A stretch of 64,000 bases of DNA from Streptomyces catenulae (GTDB lineage: Bacteria > Actinomycetota > Actinomycetes > Streptomycetales > Streptomycetaceae), in NCBI RefSeq assembly GCF_000718015.1, contig NZ_JODY01000003.1, positions 62,001 to 126,000 on the forward strand, read 5' to 3'. Below are positions 1 to 9,763 of this stretch, in pieces. Position 1 is the first letter of the stretch; each line of letters begins with the position of its first letter. The position numbers and the translations under genes are program-made. Below the pieces are notes generated by a model that was not told where the DNA came from, did not search any database, and saw only the letters and a program-made list of their open reading frames with translations.

Positions 1-562
1 GGGCGGACAGGCCCATCGACACGCCGATCGCCTTGTTGGACTGGCCCTCCGCCACCAGCCGCAGCACCTCGACCTCCCGGCCCGACAGTTCGCGGTAGCC
101 GCCGGGGTGGCCCGGGGCGCCCGGCGGGCGGCGCTGCATCCGGGCGGCGTGGGCGCCGATCGGCGCGGCCCCCGGGCGGCCCGGCAGGCCGAGGTTGGTG
201 CGGGTGCCGGTGACGACATAGCCCTTGACGCCGCCCGCGAGGGCGTTGCGTACCGCGCCGATGTCGTCGGCGGCGGAGAGGGCGAGGCCGTTGGGCCAGC
301 CCGCGGCGCGGGTCTCGGACAGCAGCGTCAGGCCGGAGCCGTCGGGCAGATGGACGTCGGCAACGCAGATGTCGCGTGGGTTGCCGACCCGGGGGCGGGC
401 CTCCGCGATCGACGACGCCTCGATCACGTCCCGTACTCCGAGGGCCCACAGGTGGCGGGTGACGGTGGAGCGGACGCGAGGGTCGGCCACGACGACCATG
501 GCCGTCGGCTTGTTCGGGCGGTAGGCGACCAGGCTCGAAGGTTGCTCGAGGAGAACAGACAC
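1..562 (-). CDS. NarL/LuxR-type response regulator, 3' end outside the window
   Basis: DNA-binding response regulator, visible for about 187 residues. The GTG start at 562 follows a perfect AGGAGG. The N-terminal half is receiver-like: VVVADPRVR near residue 24 and ICVADVHLPDGSG, where Asp69 is the likely phosphoacceptor. After a Gly/Pro/Arg-rich linker the LuxR-type HTH begins (LSGREVEVLRLVAEGQSNKAIG) and runs off the window edge. The usual acidic pair near residue 10 of a receiver is weak here, so phosphorylation may not be standard. No kinase gene is next to it, so it is an orphan as far as can be seen. Its targets are unknown. Confidence 0.9.
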   Translation of the reverse strand, partial: MSVLLEQPSSLVAYRPNKPTAMVVVADPRVRSTVTRHLWALGVRDVIEASSIAEARPRVGNPRDICVADVHLPDGSGLTLLSETRAAGWPNGLALSAADDIGAVRNALAGGVKGYVVTGTRTNLGLPGRPGAAPIGAHAARMQRRPPGAPGHPGGYRELSGREVEVLRLVAEGQSNKAIGVSMGLSA

Positions 563-886
563 CGGGCCTCCTGGGGGAGTGGCGGGACGGTTGCGACCGG
601 GCTACAAGGGGCGAGCCGGGACGTTCCGTATCTGAAGGGTCACTGACCTCTTCGGCAGCAATCGGAGGGGACTTTAGGCATCGATCACGATTTAGTTAGT
701 GTCAATTCGGACAAATCGGATGCGTGAGCGATCATACGTGAACACCGGGGTGATCAGCGGTGCCCCTGTTCCCGCACACCACCCGTGAGGACGGCGCCGA
801 TCGTGCGGCGGGGGCAAGCACGAGGGCGCCGCACCGTCGTGGTGCGACGCCCTCGTCCGGGGTCCGGGGTCCGGCCCGGGAACACT
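563..886. other. Intergenic region: regulator promoter and DUF3000 terminator
   Basis: No convincing gene. The left half (about 650-730) is unusually AT-rich and carries TTGACA on the minus strand (700-705), a possible -35 element for the regulator; no well-spaced -10 was found. The right half holds the terminator hairpin listed separately. Confidence 0.5.
820..856 (-). terminator. Intrinsic terminator after the DUF3000 gene
   Basis: Stem of 16 pairs with one C/A mismatch (820-835 with 841-856) and a 5-nt GTCGT loop, starting 30 bp past the DUF3000 stop. There is no U-tract, as is usual for Streptomyces terminators. Confidence 0.7.
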
Positions 887-1543
887 TCAGCGGGGCTGGG
901 CCCCCCGGCGCTGGGGCAGCGGCACCACCCCGCCGCGCGGGCCCGGCTCCTGCGGCGCCGGGGGCAACCCGGCCACCTGACACAGCAGATCGCACCAGGC
1001 CGCCAGGTGCGCGCCCGCGTCGGGCACCCCGCCGGGGCCCTCCGCCGGGGTCCACGACGCGCGGATCTCCAGCTGGGTGGCGGGCTCCCGCGCCGCCAGC
1101 CCCCCGAAGTGGTGCGACGACGCCCGGGTCACCGTCCCGCTCGCCTCGCCGTACCGCACCCCGCGGGCGTCCAGCGCGCCCGTCAGCCACGACCAGGAGA
1201 CCTCGGGCAGCAGCGGATCGGCGCCCATCTCCGGCTCCAGCTCCGCGCGGGCCAGCGTCACCACCCGGAACGTGCCCTGCCACGCCTCGTGCCCGGCGGG
1301 ATGGTGCAGCAGCACCAGCCGCCCGTCCGCCAGATCCGCGTCCTCGCCGTCCGCGCCCGCGCCCCGCTCGACCACCGTGGCCTCCAGCGCGGCGGCGTAC
1401 GGCGCGAGCCGTTTCGGCGCCGGGACCACCTCCAGCTCGATCTCGGGACGCGGCCGGGCCGCGCGGAGCGACTCGACCGCTCGTCGGAAGGGGATCGGGG
1501 TCTCGTCCGCGCTGTCCGAGAGGTGTTCGTACGCCGCAGCCAT
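887..1543 (-). CDS. DUF3000 family protein
   Basis: A 218-residue cytoplasmic protein of the actinobacterial DUF3000 family; no function is known. Recognisable stretches are [21 protein letters not shown] near the N-terminus, and [13 protein letters not shown] and [23 protein letters not shown] in the second half. The family is commonly next to hemE, as here: hemE is divergent, with 102 bp between the starts. The ATG at 1543 has no Shine-Dalgarno sequence, but TACGCT lies 7 nt upstream, which suggests a leaderless mRNA. Longer readings on this strand run antisense through hemE and are not credible. Confidence 0.85.
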   Translation of the reverse strand: MAAAYEHLSDSADETPIPFRRAVESLRAARPRPEIELEVVPAPKRLAPYAAALEATVVERGAGADGEDADLADGRLVLLHHPAGHEAWQGTFRVVTLARAELEPEMGADPLLPEVSWSWLTGALDARGVRYGEASGTVTRASSHHFGGLAAREPATQLEIRASWTPAEGPGGVPDAGAHLAAWCDLLCQVAGLPPAPQEPGPRGGVVPLPQRRGAQPR

Positions 1544-1550
1544 GCCCGGA

Positions 1551-1556
1551 AGCGTA
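1551..1556 (-). promoter_or_regulatory. -10 element of a probable leaderless promoter (DUF3000)
   Basis: TACGCT on the minus strand fits TANNNT and ends 7 nt before the ATG at 1543, which would place the transcription start on or next to the start codon. No good -35 is visible. Confidence 0.4.
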
Positions 1557-1645
1557 GGCGGAAGTGGCGCCGCGGAGGGGGAGGACACCCGGTGCGCGCG
1601 TCGCCCGTTCGGAGGTGTCCGGCGCCGCATGCGAAGATTCCGTCC

Positions 1646-2713
1646 GTGAGCGCCAACGACCGCCCGACGGGCCAGCAGCAGACCGGAACGTACGACTCGG
1701 CCTTCCTCAGGGCCTGCCGGCGCGAGCCGGTGCCGCACACCCCCGTGTGGTTCATGCGGCAGGCGGGGCGGTCGCTGCCCGAGTACCACAAGGTCCGCAA
1801 GGGCATCGCGATGCTCGACTCCTGCACCCGGCCCGAGCTGGTCACGGAGATCACCCTCCAGCCGGTGCGCCGCCACCACGTCGACGCCGCCGTCTACTAC
1901 AGCGACATCGTCGTGCCGCTCAAGGCCATCGGCATCGACCTCGACATCAAGCCGGGCGTCGGCCCCGTCATCGAGAACCCGATCCGCACCCGCGCCGACC
2001 TGGACCGGCTGCGCCCGCTGGAGCCCGGCGACGTCACGTATGTCACCGAGGCCGTGCGGATGCTCGTCCAGGAGCTGGGCTCCACGCCGCTCATCGGCTT
2101 CGCCGGTGCGCCGTTCACGCTCGCCAGCTACCTGGTCGAGGGCGGCCCGTCGCGCAACCACGAGCACACCAAGGCGCTGATGTACGGCGACCCGCAGCTC
2201 TGGGCCGACCTGCTCGACCGCCTCGCCGTGATCACCTCCGCCTTCCTCGACGTGCAGATCGAGGCCGGGGCGAGCGCCGTGCAGCTCTTCGACTCCTGGG
2301 TCGGCGCGCTCGCGCCCGCCGACTACCGCCGCTCGGTGCTGCCCGCCTCCGCGAAGGTCTTCGAGTCGGTCGCCCACCACGGCGTGCCGCGGATCCACTT
2401 CGGCGTCGGCACCGGCGAGCTGCTGGGCCTGCTCGGCGAGGCCGGGGCGGACGTCGTCGGCGTCGACTGGCGGGTCCCGCTGGACGAGGCGGCCCGCCGG
2501 GTCGGCCCCGGCAAGGCGCTCCAGGGCAACTTCGACCCGGCCGTGCTCTTCGCCCCGCGCGAGGCGGTGGAGGCCAAGGCCCGCGAGGTGCTGGACGCGG
2601 CCGCCGGTCTGGAGGGCCACATCTTCAACCTCGGCCACGGCGTCCCGCCGACCACCGACCCGGACGCGCTGACCCACCTCGCCGAGTACGTCCACACGCA
2701 GACCGCGCGCTGA
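1646..2713 (+). CDS. hemE: Uroporphyrinogen decarboxylase
   Basis: Cytoplasmic enzyme removing four acetate carboxyls from uroporphyrinogen III to give coproporphyrinogen III, the last step before the haem pathways split. The 355 residues match the family's usual length. Signature 1 ([10 protein letters not shown]) is at residues 33-42, the conserved YSDI with the catalytic Asp at 85-88, and signature 2 ([17 protein letters not shown]) at 151-167. The GTG at 1646 gives the normal N-terminus; no Shine-Dalgarno is visible, so the message may be leaderless. With hemG and hemQ 3-5 kb away it supplies the coproporphyrin-dependent haem route. It converges on the flavin oxidoreductase gene with a 21-bp gap. 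Confidence 0.97.
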   Translation: MSANDRPTGQQQTGTYDSAFLRACRREPVPHTPVWFMRQAGRSLPEYHKVRKGIAMLDSCTRPELVTEITLQPVRRHHVDAAVYYSDIVVPLKAIGIDLDIKPGVGPVIENPIRTRADLDRLRPLEPGDVTYVTEAVRMLVQELGSTPLIGFAGAPFTLASYLVEGGPSRNHEHTKALMYGDPQLWADLLDRLAVITSAFLDVQIEAGASAVQLFDSWVGALAPADYRRSVLPASAKVFESVAHHGVPRIHFGVGTGELLGLLGEAGADVVGVDWRVPLDEAARRVGPGKALQGNFDPAVLFAPREAVEAKAREVLDAAAGLEGHIFNLGHGVPPTTDPDALTHLAEYVHTQTAR

Positions 2714-2734
2714 GCCGCGCCGGGGCGCCGGGCC

Positions 2735-4108
2735 TCACATCCCGGCGGCCCGGACCGCCGCCGTGGCCTTCCGGGCCGCGACCAGCACCGGATCCCAGAC
2801 CGGGGAGAACGGCGGCGCGTACCCCAGGTCGAGCATGGTCATCTGCTCCACCGTCATCCCGGCGGTCAGCGCGACCGCCGCGATGTCCACCCGCTTCCCG
2901 GCGCCCTCCCGGCCGACGATCTGCACCCCCAGCAGCCGCCCGGTACGCCGCTCGGCGAGCATCTTCACGTGCATCGGCCGGGCGCCGGGGTAGTACCCGG
3001 CGTGGTTGGTCGACTCGATGGTCACCGTCACGAACTCCAGCCCCTCGGCGCGGGCCTGGTGCTCCAGCAGGCCGGTGCGGGCGATCTCCAGATCGCAGAC
3101 CTTGCTGACGGCGGTGCCGACCACGCCGGGGAAGGTGGCGTAGCCGCCCGCGACGTTGGCGCCGATGACCTGGCCGTGTTTGTTGGCGTGGGTACCGAGC
3201 GCGAGATGGCGGGTGTGGCCCGAGATCAGGTCGAGCACCTCCACGCAGTCACCGCCCGCCCAGACGTTCTCCCGGCCGCGCACCCGCATCGACAGATCCG
3301 TCAGCAGCCCGCCGGACGGCCCCAGCGGCAACCCCGCGGCCTCGGCCAGCGCCGTCTCCGGCCGGACGCCCATGCCCAGCACGACCACGTCCGCCGGATA
3401 CTCCGCGTCCTCGGTGGCCACCGCGCGGGCGCGCCCCTCGTCGTCGGTCAGCACGGCGGTGACCACGGCGCGGCGCACCGTCTCGATGCCCAGACCGCAC
3501 ATCGCCTCGTGCACCCGCGCGCCCATGTCCGGATCGAGGGTGGACATCGGCTGCTCGCCGCGGTCCAGCACGGTGACCGCGTAGCCGTGGTGGATCAGCG
3601 CCTCGGCCATCTCCACGCCGATGTACCCGGCGCCGATCACCACGGCGCGGCGGCCCGGGGACGCGGCGAGGGTGTCGATCAGGGCGCGGCCGTCGTCGAG
3701 GGTCTGCACGCCGTGCACCCCGCGCGCCTCGATACCGGGCAGCGGGGGGCGCAGCGGCCGGGCGCCGGTGGCCAGCACCAGCTTGTCGAACTCCGTCCAG
3801 CTCTCCCGCCCGCCGTCGTCCAGCGCCCGCACCCGGCCGCGCTCCAGATCCAGTTCGGTGACCTCGGTGCGCATCCGCAGATCGATGGCGCGCGCCCGGT
3901 GCTCCTCGGGCGTCCGGGCGATCAGCGCGGCGGGACCGTCGACCGTGCCGCCGACCCAGTACGGGATGCCGCACGCGGAGTACGAGGTGAAGTGGCCGCG
4001 CTCGAACGCGGTGATGGCCAACTCGCCGGGGCCTTTCAGCCGCCGGGCCTGCGAGGCGGCCGACATGCCCGCCGCGTCGCCGCCGATGACCACGAGCCGT
4101 TCCGCCAT
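2735..4108 (-). CDS. FAD/NAD(P)-dependent oxidoreductase (CoA-disulfide reductase / NADH oxidase-like)
   Basis: A 457-residue flavoprotein of the pyridine nucleotide-disulfide reductase superfamily. The FAD dinucleotide motif is at the N-terminus (VVIGGDAAGMSAA). A single Cys46 lies in SYSACGIPYW, the position of the redox-active cysteine in CoA-disulfide reductases and NADH oxidases. A second dinucleotide fold (AVVIGAGYIGVEMAEAL) binds NAD(P)H, WAGGDC is the second FAD motif, and a dimerisation domain follows. Substrate (CoA disulfide, O2, polysulfide) cannot be decided. The ATG at 4108 follows GAGGGG. Most Actinobacteria use mycothiol, so a CoA-thiol role is only one possibility. Confidence 0.88.
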   Translation of the reverse strand: MAERLVVIGGDAAGMSAASQARRLKGPGELAITAFERGHFTSYSACGIPYWVGGTVDGPAALIARTPEEHRARAIDLRMRTEVTELDLERGRVRALDDGGRESWTEFDKLVLATGARPLRPPLPGIEARGVHGVQTLDDGRALIDTLAASPGRRAVVIGAGYIGVEMAEALIHHGYAVTVLDRGEQPMSTLDPDMGARVHEAMCGLGIETVRRAVVTAVLTDDEGRARAVATEDAEYPADVVVLGMGVRPETALAEAAGLPLGPSGGLLTDLSMRVRGRENVWAGGDCVEVLDLISGHTRHLALGTHANKHGQVIGANVAGGYATFPGVVGTAVSKVCDLEIARTGLLEHQARAEGLEFVTVTIESTNHAGYYPGARPMHVKMLAERRTGRLLGVQIVGREGAGKRVDIAAVALTAGMTVEQMTMLDLGYAPPFSPVWDPVLVAARKATAAVRAAGM

Positions 4109-4220
4109 GGAAGCCCCTCACGCCGTCCGCCGTGCCCGCCGCGGGAACCGCCCGCACGAGCCCACCGCGATCAGGCTACGGCCCGGCACCGACAACGGCG
4201 GGGGAGCGCGGCGGGCGGGC

Positions 4221-4250
4221 GCGGCCGGGCCGCCACCGGGGCCCGGCCGC
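4221..4250 (-). terminator. Terminator hairpin after the thiolase gene
   Basis: Perfect 10-bp stem GCGGCCGGGC / GCCCGGCCGC with a 10-nt loop, beginning 11 bp past the thiolase stop. Confidence 0.7.
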
Positions 4251-4260
4251 GGCCCGCCGC

Positions 4261-5457
4261 CTACCGCTCCAGGACGACCGCCAGCCCCTGCCCCACCCCG
4301 ATGCACAGGGCGGCCAGGCCGGTACCGGAGCCGCGGGCCGCGAGCTGGTGGGCCACCGCACCGGCCAGCCGCGCCCCCGACGCCCCCAGCGGATGGCCGA
4401 TCGCGAGGGCGCCGCCGCGCGGGTTGACGAGCGTGGGGTCCAGCTCCGGCCAGCGGCCGATGCACCCCAGCGCCTGCGCGGCGAACGCCTCGTTCAGCTC
4501 GAAGACCGCCAGGTCCCCGAAGCCGCGCCCGGCGCGCTCCAGCGCCCGCCGCACCGCGCCGACCGGGCCGAGCCCGTAGAACTGCGGCTCCACGCCCGTC
4601 ACCGCGCTCGCACGGATCCGGGCCAGCGGCTCCCGGCCGATGGCCCGCAGCCCCTCCTCGTCGGCGAGGAGCAGCGCCGCCGCACCGTCGTTGAGCGGCG
4701 CGGAGTTCCCGGCGGTGACCGTCCCGCCGGTGCGGCGGAAGACCGGCTTCAGCCGGGACAGCGCCTCCAGGGACGACGTCTCCCGGATCGTCTCGTCGCG
4801 CGCCTGCTCCACCCCGGGCAGCGGCACCACCTCCGCGTCGTACTGCCCGGTGCGCCAGGCGCGGGTCGCCTTCTGGTGGCTGGCCAGCGCGAACACGTCC
4901 TGCTGCTCGCGGGTGATGCCGTGCAGATCGGCGATCTTCTCCGCGCCCTCGCCCAGCGCGACCGTCCACTCCGGCCGCATCCCCGGGTTGACCATCCGCC
5001 AGCCCAGCGTCGTGGAGAACAGCTCCTGATGGCCCGTCGGGAAGCCGCGGTCCGGTTTGGCGAGGACGTACGGCGCCCGGCTCATCGACTCCACACCGCC
5101 CGCCACCGCCACGTGCGCATCGCCCAGCGCGAGGGCGCGGGCCGCCTGGACGACGGCCTCCAGCCCGGAGCCGCACAGCCGGTTGACCGTCACCCCGGGC
5201 ACCGTGTCCGGCAGTCCGGCCAGCAGCACCGCCATCCGCGCGACGTTGCGGTTGTCCTCCCCGGCGCCGTTCGCGTCGCCCAGGACGACGTCGTCGATGA
5301 GCGCCGGATCCAGCTCCGGGCTGCGCGCCACCAGCGCCCCCAGGACGTGGGCGGCGAGATCGTCGGGGCGGACGCCCGCCAGCGCCCCGCCGTATTTGCC
5401 GACCGGGGTCCGTACGGCGTCGACGACGTAGACGTCCCGTGCGCGCTGCTCGGTCAT
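4261..5457 (-). CDS. Thiolase family acetyl-CoA acyltransferase
   Basis: A 398-residue type II thiolase condensing or cleaving acyl-CoA. The acylated Cys95 is in NRLCGSGLE. The conserved NEAFAAQALG, GGALAIGHPLGASGAR (catalytic His) and C-terminal ALCIGVGQG (second catalytic Cys) are all present, so the enzyme should be active. The ATG at 5457 gives the normal N-terminus (VYVVDAVRTPVGKYGG); a 48-residue upstream extension is low-complexity and was rejected. Length and the GGVESMSRAPYVL stretch fit PaaJ/PcaF/FadA-like beta-ketoacyl-CoA thiolases, but no partner beta-oxidation gene is adjacent, so the pathway is open. It is divergent from hemG, with about 190 bp between them. Confidence 0.93.
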   Translation of the reverse strand: MTEQRARDVYVVDAVRTPVGKYGGALAGVRPDDLAAHVLGALVARSPELDPALIDDVVLGDANGAGEDNRNVARMAVLLAGLPDTVPGVTVNRLCGSGLEAVVQAARALALGDAHVAVAGGVESMSRAPYVLAKPDRGFPTGHQELFSTTLGWRMVNPGMRPEWTVALGEGAEKIADLHGITREQQDVFALASHQKATRAWRTGQYDAEVVPLPGVEQARDETIRETSSLEALSRLKPVFRRTGGTVTAGNSAPLNDGAAALLLADEEGLRAIGREPLARIRASAVTGVEPQFYGLGPVGAVRRALERAGRGFGDLAVFELNEAFAAQALGCIGRWPELDPTLVNPRGGALAIGHPLGASGARLAGAVAHQLAARGSGTGLAALCIGVGQGLAVVLER

Positions 5458-5648
5458 CAAGACTGTCCTCGCTGTGTGGGGCTGTCCGGGGAACCGGCGG
5501 ACCGGGCCGTCCGGGCACGCGAGCGCGCGAGGCGGCAGCGGCGCGGGCGGGCGCCGGGCCGCCGCCCGCCCGAGTCTTTGCCGGGCCCCCGACGCTGTCA
5601 ACGCGGTCCTCGGCCAACGTCCCCGGAGCGCTCTGAGAGAGTGGGGGC

Positions 5649-7106
5649 ATGAGCGCAGCGCACACCAGTACGGGCCGGGCAGCCGGCCGCCATGTGGTCG
5701 TCGTCGGCGGCGGCATCGCCGGACTCGCCGCGGCGCACCGCCTCCTGGGCGGCGGCGCCACCGTGACCCTTCTGGAGGCGTCCGGGCGGCTCGGCGGCAA
5801 GCTGCGGGCCGGGGAGATCGCCGGTGTCCCCGTGGACCTGGGCGCCGAGTCGATGCTGGCCCGGCGGCCCGAGGGCGTGGAGCTGGCCCGCGCCGTCGGC
5901 CTCGGCGACCGCCTCCAGCCGCCCGCCACCGCCTCCGCCACCCTCTGGACGCGCGGGGCGCTGCGCCCCATGCCCAAGGGCCACGTCATGGGCGTCCCCG
6001 GCGACCTCGCCCCGCTCGCCGCCTCCGGCGTGATCTCGGCGCAGGGCCTCGACCGCATCGCCGCCGACGCCGATCTGGCGCGCACCGAGGTCGGCGAGGA
6101 CGTCGCGGTCGGCGCGTACGTCGCCGAGCGGCTCGGCCGTGAGGTCGTCGACCGGCTCGTCGAACCGCTGCTCGGCGGCGTCTACGCGGGCGACGCCTAC
6201 CGCATCTCGATGCGCGCCGCCGTCCCGCAGCTCTTCGAGGCGGCCCGCGCCGAGCGGTCGCTGATCGCCGGTGTCCGCGGGATCCAGGCGCGCGCCGCCG
6301 AGGCGGCCCGGGACCTCCCCGCCGACCGGCCGGTCTTCATGGGCATCGACGGCGGCATCGGCACGCTGCCCGGCGCCGTCGCGGACGCGGTGCGCGCCGC
6401 CGGTGGCGAGATCGCGCTGCACACCCCGGTCCGCGCGCTGCGCCGCCGCGGCGCCGACGGCTGGTGGGTGGAGACGGGCGACCGCACCATCGAGGCGGAT
6501 GCGGTGGTCCTGGCGGCGCCCGCCGGGCCCGCGGCGCGGCTGCTGCGGGACGACTGCCCGGCCGCCGCCACCGAGCTGGACACCGTCGACTCCGCCTCGA
6601 TGGCGCTGATCACCCTGGCCTTCCGCCGCGCCGATGTGGCGGGGATCCCGGAGGGCAGCGGCTTCCTCGTGCCGCCCGTGGACGGCCACCGCATCAAGGC
6701 GTCCACGTTCGCCAGCCGCAAGTGGGGCTGGCTCGCCGACGCCGACCCGGAGCTGTTCGTGCTGCGCACCTCCGTCGGCCGCTACGGCGACGACGCCCTG
6801 CTGGGCCGCGACGACGCCGAACTGGTGGAGATCTCGCTCGCCGACCTCGGCGCCGCCGTCGGCCTCGCCGCCCGCCCCGTGGCCTCCACCGTCACCCGCT
6901 GGGACGGCGGGCTGCCGCAGTACTTCGTCGGCCATCCGGACCGCGTCGCCCGGATCCGCGCGGCGCTCCCCGGGGCGCTGCGGGTGTGCGGCGCGGCCTA
7001 CGACGGCGTCGGCATCCCGGCGTGCATCGGGTCGGCGCGGCGGGCCGCCGACGAGATCCTGGCGGGCCTGGAGACCCGGGCGCCGGACTTCTCCGGAGGC
7101 GAGTGA
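5649..7106 (+). CDS. hemG: Coproporphyrinogen III / protoporphyrinogen oxidase
   Basis: FAD-dependent oxidase of 485 residues (HemY/HemG family, also CgoX). In Actinobacteria this enzyme oxidises coproporphyrinogen III to coproporphyrin III with O2. The FAD motif [17 protein letters not shown] is near residue 17, with GRLGGKLR just after and the C-terminal FAD contact [22 protein letters not shown]. The adjacent hemQ indicates the coproporphyrin-dependent branch. ATG at 5649; a G-rich stretch upstream may serve as ribosome site. The hemQ start follows the stop by 2 nt, so the two are surely one transcript. Confidence 0.95.
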   Translation: MSAAHTSTGRAAGRHVVVVGGGIAGLAAAHRLLGGGATVTLLEASGRLGGKLRAGEIAGVPVDLGAESMLARRPEGVELARAVGLGDRLQPPATASATLWTRGALRPMPKGHVMGVPGDLAPLAASGVISAQGLDRIAADADLARTEVGEDVAVGAYVAERLGREVVDRLVEPLLGGVYAGDAYRISMRAAVPQLFEAARAERSLIAGVRGIQARAAEAARDLPADRPVFMGIDGGIGTLPGAVADAVRAAGGEIALHTPVRALRRRGADGWWVETGDRTIEADAVVLAAPAGPAARLLRDDCPAAATELDTVDSASMALITLAFRRADVAGIPEGSGFLVPPVDGHRIKASTFASRKWGWLADADPELFVLRTSVGRYGDDALLGRDDAELVEISLADLGAAVGLAARPVASTVTRWDGGLPQYFVGHPDRVARIRAALPGALRVCGAAYDGVGIPACIGSARRAADEILAGLETRAPDFSGGE

Positions 7107-7108
7107 GA

Positions 7109-7846
7109 ATGGACGGTATGACAGACGCTTCCACCCCCGCCGCGGACCGGGCGCAGAACGCCGGCAAGAAGGCGAAGGACCTCAACGACACCATTCGCTA
7201 CACCCTGTGGTCGGTGTTCCGGCTGCGGGACGTCCTCCCCGAGGACCGCAGCGGCTACGCCGACGAGGTCGAGGAGCTGTTCACCCAGCTCGCCGCCAAG
7301 GACGTCGTGGTCCGCGGCACCTACGACGTCTCCGGGCTGCGTGCCGACGCCGACGTGATGATCTGGTGGCACTCGGAGAGTGCGGACGCCCTCCAGGAGG
7401 CGTTCAACCTCTTCCGCCGCACCCGCCTGGGCCGCGCCCTCACCCCGGTGTGGTCCAACATGGCGCTGCACCGCCCCGCGGAGTTCAACAAGTCGCACAT
7501 CCCGGCGTTCCTCGCCGACGAGCGCGCCCGCGACTACGTCAGCGTCTACCCGTTCGTCCGCTCCTACGAGTGGTACCTCCTCCCCGACGACGAGCGCCGC
7601 AAGATGCTCGCCGACCACGGCAAGATGGCCCGCGGCTTCCCGGACGTCCGCGCCAACACCGTGCCGTCGTTCTCGCTCGGCGACTACGAGTGGATCCTGG
7701 CGTTCGAGGCGGACGACCTGTACCGCATCGTCGACCTGATGCGTCACCTGCGCGGCTCCGAGGCGCGTAGGCACGTCCGCGAGGAGGTGCCGTTCTACAC
7801 CGGTCGCCGCAAGCCGGTCGCCGAACTGGTCGCCGGTCTGGCCTGA
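7109..7846 (+). CDS. hemQ: Coproheme decarboxylase (HemQ/ChdC)
   Basis: Chlorite-dismutase-fold protein of 245 residues that converts coproheme to haem b by H2O2-dependent decarboxylation, the last step of the pathway. The actinobacterial motif [14 protein letters not shown] contains the catalytic Tyr (first Tyr of [10 protein letters not shown] by family knowledge). [11 protein letters not shown] supplies the probable distal His and [16 protein letters not shown] the probable proximal His. Two in-frame starts exist: 7109, 8 nt after a strong GGAGG, and 7118, too far from it; 7109 was chosen on that spacing. It is coupled to hemG and followed by a strong terminator. Confidence 0.95.
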   Translation: MDGMTDASTPAADRAQNAGKKAKDLNDTIRYTLWSVFRLRDVLPEDRSGYADEVEELFTQLAAKDVVVRGTYDVSGLRADADVMIWWHSESADALQEAFNLFRRTRLGRALTPVWSNMALHRPAEFNKSHIPAFLADERARDYVSVYPFVRSYEWYLLPDDERRKMLADHGKMARGFPDVRANTVPSFSLGDYEWILAFEADDLYRIVDLMRHLRGSEARRHVREEVPFYTGRRKPVAELVAGLA

Positions 7847-7871
7847 TCCGGACCCGTTACGGCCCGAGTGC

Positions 7872-7919
7872 CACGACGACGGCGGGCCGCCCCGGGTGGG
7901 GCGGCCCGCCGTCGTCGTG
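7872..7919. terminator. Bidirectional terminator between hemQ and the TAP-like hydrolase
   Basis: Perfect 22-bp inverted repeat (7872-7893 with 7898-7919) and a GGGT loop, between convergent genes. It is the longest perfect stem found in the window. Confidence 0.9.
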
Positions 7920-7927
7920 TCCGGGGG

Positions 7928-9643
7928 TCACAGCGGGCTGGTCGCGCCCCTCCCCGCCTTCTCGGCGGGGTGCTTCGGGTCGTCGGGCTTCGGCTCGGCG
8001 CGCGGGGCGCAGTACACCCGGTGCCCGGGGACCGTGCCGTGCAGCAGATACGCCTCCACATGCGCGTTCACACAGGAGTTGGGGCCGTACGCGACGCCGT
8101 GGGTACCGGCGCCGTTCTCGGTGACCAGCGACGAGCCCGGCAGCCGCTCCTGGAGCGCCAGCGCGCCCGGGTAGGGCGTCGCGCCGTCGCGCTCGGCGGC
8201 CAGCAGCAGGACCGGCGGCAGCGCGCCGGGCGCGGTGCGGATGTCGACCGGGCCGTGCCGCCCGGGCAGCGCCTGCGCCGCGCGGGCGGCCGCCGCGTAC
8301 CGGGCGGCCTCGCCGACCTCGTCCGTCCCCGGGACACCGGCCGCGGCGCGGTCCTCGGCCCGGCCGGTCGCGGCGTTCAGCCCGGCGCGGGCCGACTGCG
8401 CGGCGTCCGGCCAGAAGGCGCACGGCAGGTTCATCCAGACGTTGTCCCAGGTCTCGAAGGGCGCGCGCCGCGCCACCTCGGCGTTGTCCCGGTCCCAGGT
8501 GCGCAGGTCGTGCGGCCAGGCGGCGTCGTTGCAGGAGACCGCGGTGTAGACCGCGTTGCTGTTCTCGTCGGCGACCGCGTCCTCGGGGTCGGGCGTCGCC
8601 TGGTCCCGCAGCGGCTTGTCGTCGCCGTGCAGATACGCCGACAGGGCCCGGGCCCGGCGCGGCCAGTAGACGTCGTTGTAGCCGGTGCGCAGGAACGCCG
8701 ACTGGAGCTGCGCGGGCCCGACCCTGCCGCCCGCCGGGTGGCTGCGCAGCCGGGTGAGCGCGGTGTCGTACGCCTGCTGCACGGACTGCTCGGTGGTGCC
8801 CAGGTGGTAGGCGCTCTGATGGCGGGCGACCCAGCGCAGCCAGTCGCGCCAGCGGCCCTGGAACGCGACGTTCTGCGCGAGGTTGTTGCCGTACCAGATC
8901 TGCCGCGGGTCCGGGTCGACGACGCTGTCGAAGATCATCCGCCGGACGTGCCCGGGGTAGAGCGTGGCGTACAGCGCGCCGAAGTACGTCCCGTAGGACG
9001 CGCCCATGAACGTCAGCTTCCGCTCGCCGAGCGCGGCGCGCAGCATGTCGAGGTCGCGGGCGTTGTTGACGGAGTTGTAGAACGGCAGGTCGGCACCGGC
9101 GTTCCGGGCACAGCCGCGGGCGTACGCCTCGGCCTGCGCGGTCTTCGTGCGCTTGAAGGCGGCGGTGGGGTGGACCTGGCTGTCGGTCGGCGCCTTGGCG
9201 AACTCCTTCGGGTCCTGGCAGGACAGCGGCGCCGACCGGCCGACGCCGCGTGGGGCGTAGCCGACGAAGTCGTAGGCGCGGGCGGTGCGGCGCCACTTGG
9301 GCAGCGTGCCGTAGAGCGGGAAGTCCATGCTGGAGCCGCCCGGACCGCCCGGGTTGAAGATCAGGGCGCCCTGCCGCTCCTTGGGCGCGGTGGCCCGGAT
9401 CCGGCTGACGGTCAGCTTGATCTGCTTGCCCTGGGGGCGCCCGTAGTCGAGCGGCACGGTCAGCGCGGCGCACTCGACGTCCGACGGCAGATGCTCGACC
9501 GGGGCGCAGCGCCCGAAGGTGAGGGGGCGCGCGAGGGGCGCGGGCGGCGCGGCGGGCGCGCGGGTGGCGCTGTCCGCCGGGGAGGTGGCGAGGGCGCCCA
9601 GGAGGAGCGACCCGATGGTTCCGTACAACGCGAGTGCTCTCAC
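7928..9643 (-). CDS. Secreted alpha/beta hydrolase, tripeptidyl aminopeptidase (TAP)-like
   Basis: Exported 571-residue serine hydrolase of the Streptomyces Tap/SlpD/SlpE type, which removes peptides from protein N-termini outside the cell. A Sec signal peptide is visible (VRALALYGTIGSLLLGALA followed by a small-residue cleavage region). The oxyanion loop is FNPGGPGGS near residue 97, and the nucleophile Ser216 is in GASYG. The TAP C-terminal domain holds the remaining triad residues (LLLAAERDGATPYPGA, GAGTHGV). The GTG at 9643, six nt after AGGGA, was preferred over an upstream ATG that would bury the signal peptide. Exact specificity cannot be read from sequence. Confidence 0.9.
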   Translation of the reverse strand: MRALALYGTIGSLLLGALATSPADSATRAPAAPPAPLARPLTFGRCAPVEHLPSDVECAALTVPLDYGRPQGKQIKLTVSRIRATAPKERQGALIFNPGGPGGSSMDFPLYGTLPKWRRTARAYDFVGYAPRGVGRSAPLSCQDPKEFAKAPTDSQVHPTAAFKRTKTAQAEAYARGCARNAGADLPFYNSVNNARDLDMLRAALGERKLTFMGASYGTYFGALYATLYPGHVRRMIFDSVVDPDPRQIWYGNNLAQNVAFQGRWRDWLRWVARHQSAYHLGTTEQSVQQAYDTALTRLRSHPAGGRVGPAQLQSAFLRTGYNDVYWPRRARALSAYLHGDDKPLRDQATPDPEDAVADENSNAVYTAVSCNDAAWPHDLRTWDRDNAEVARRAPFETWDNVWMNLPCAFWPDAAQSARAGLNAATGRAEDRAAAGVPGTDEVGEAARYAAAARAAQALPGRHGPVDIRTAPGALPPVLLLAAERDGATPYPGALALQERLPGSSLVTENGAGTHGVAYGPNSCVNAHVEAYLLHGTVPGHRVYCAPRAEPKPDDPKHPAEKAGRGATSPL

Positions 9644-9763
9644 GGAGCGTCCCTTCGTCGTGCCCGGCACGACGCGGCCCGCGCGCGGCCACATACGTGC
9701 ATACGGAAGGGATGGTTGGTGCGGCGATCGGTGAAGTAAAGCACCGGGCCGCGGTGTTGCCCG

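Noticed and set aside
887..2695. A 602-codon minus-strand frame through hemE and DUF3000
   Set aside because: The part opposite hemE is an Asp/Gly/Arg/Val-rich shadow; only the DUF3000 portion from the ATG at 1543 is protein-like.
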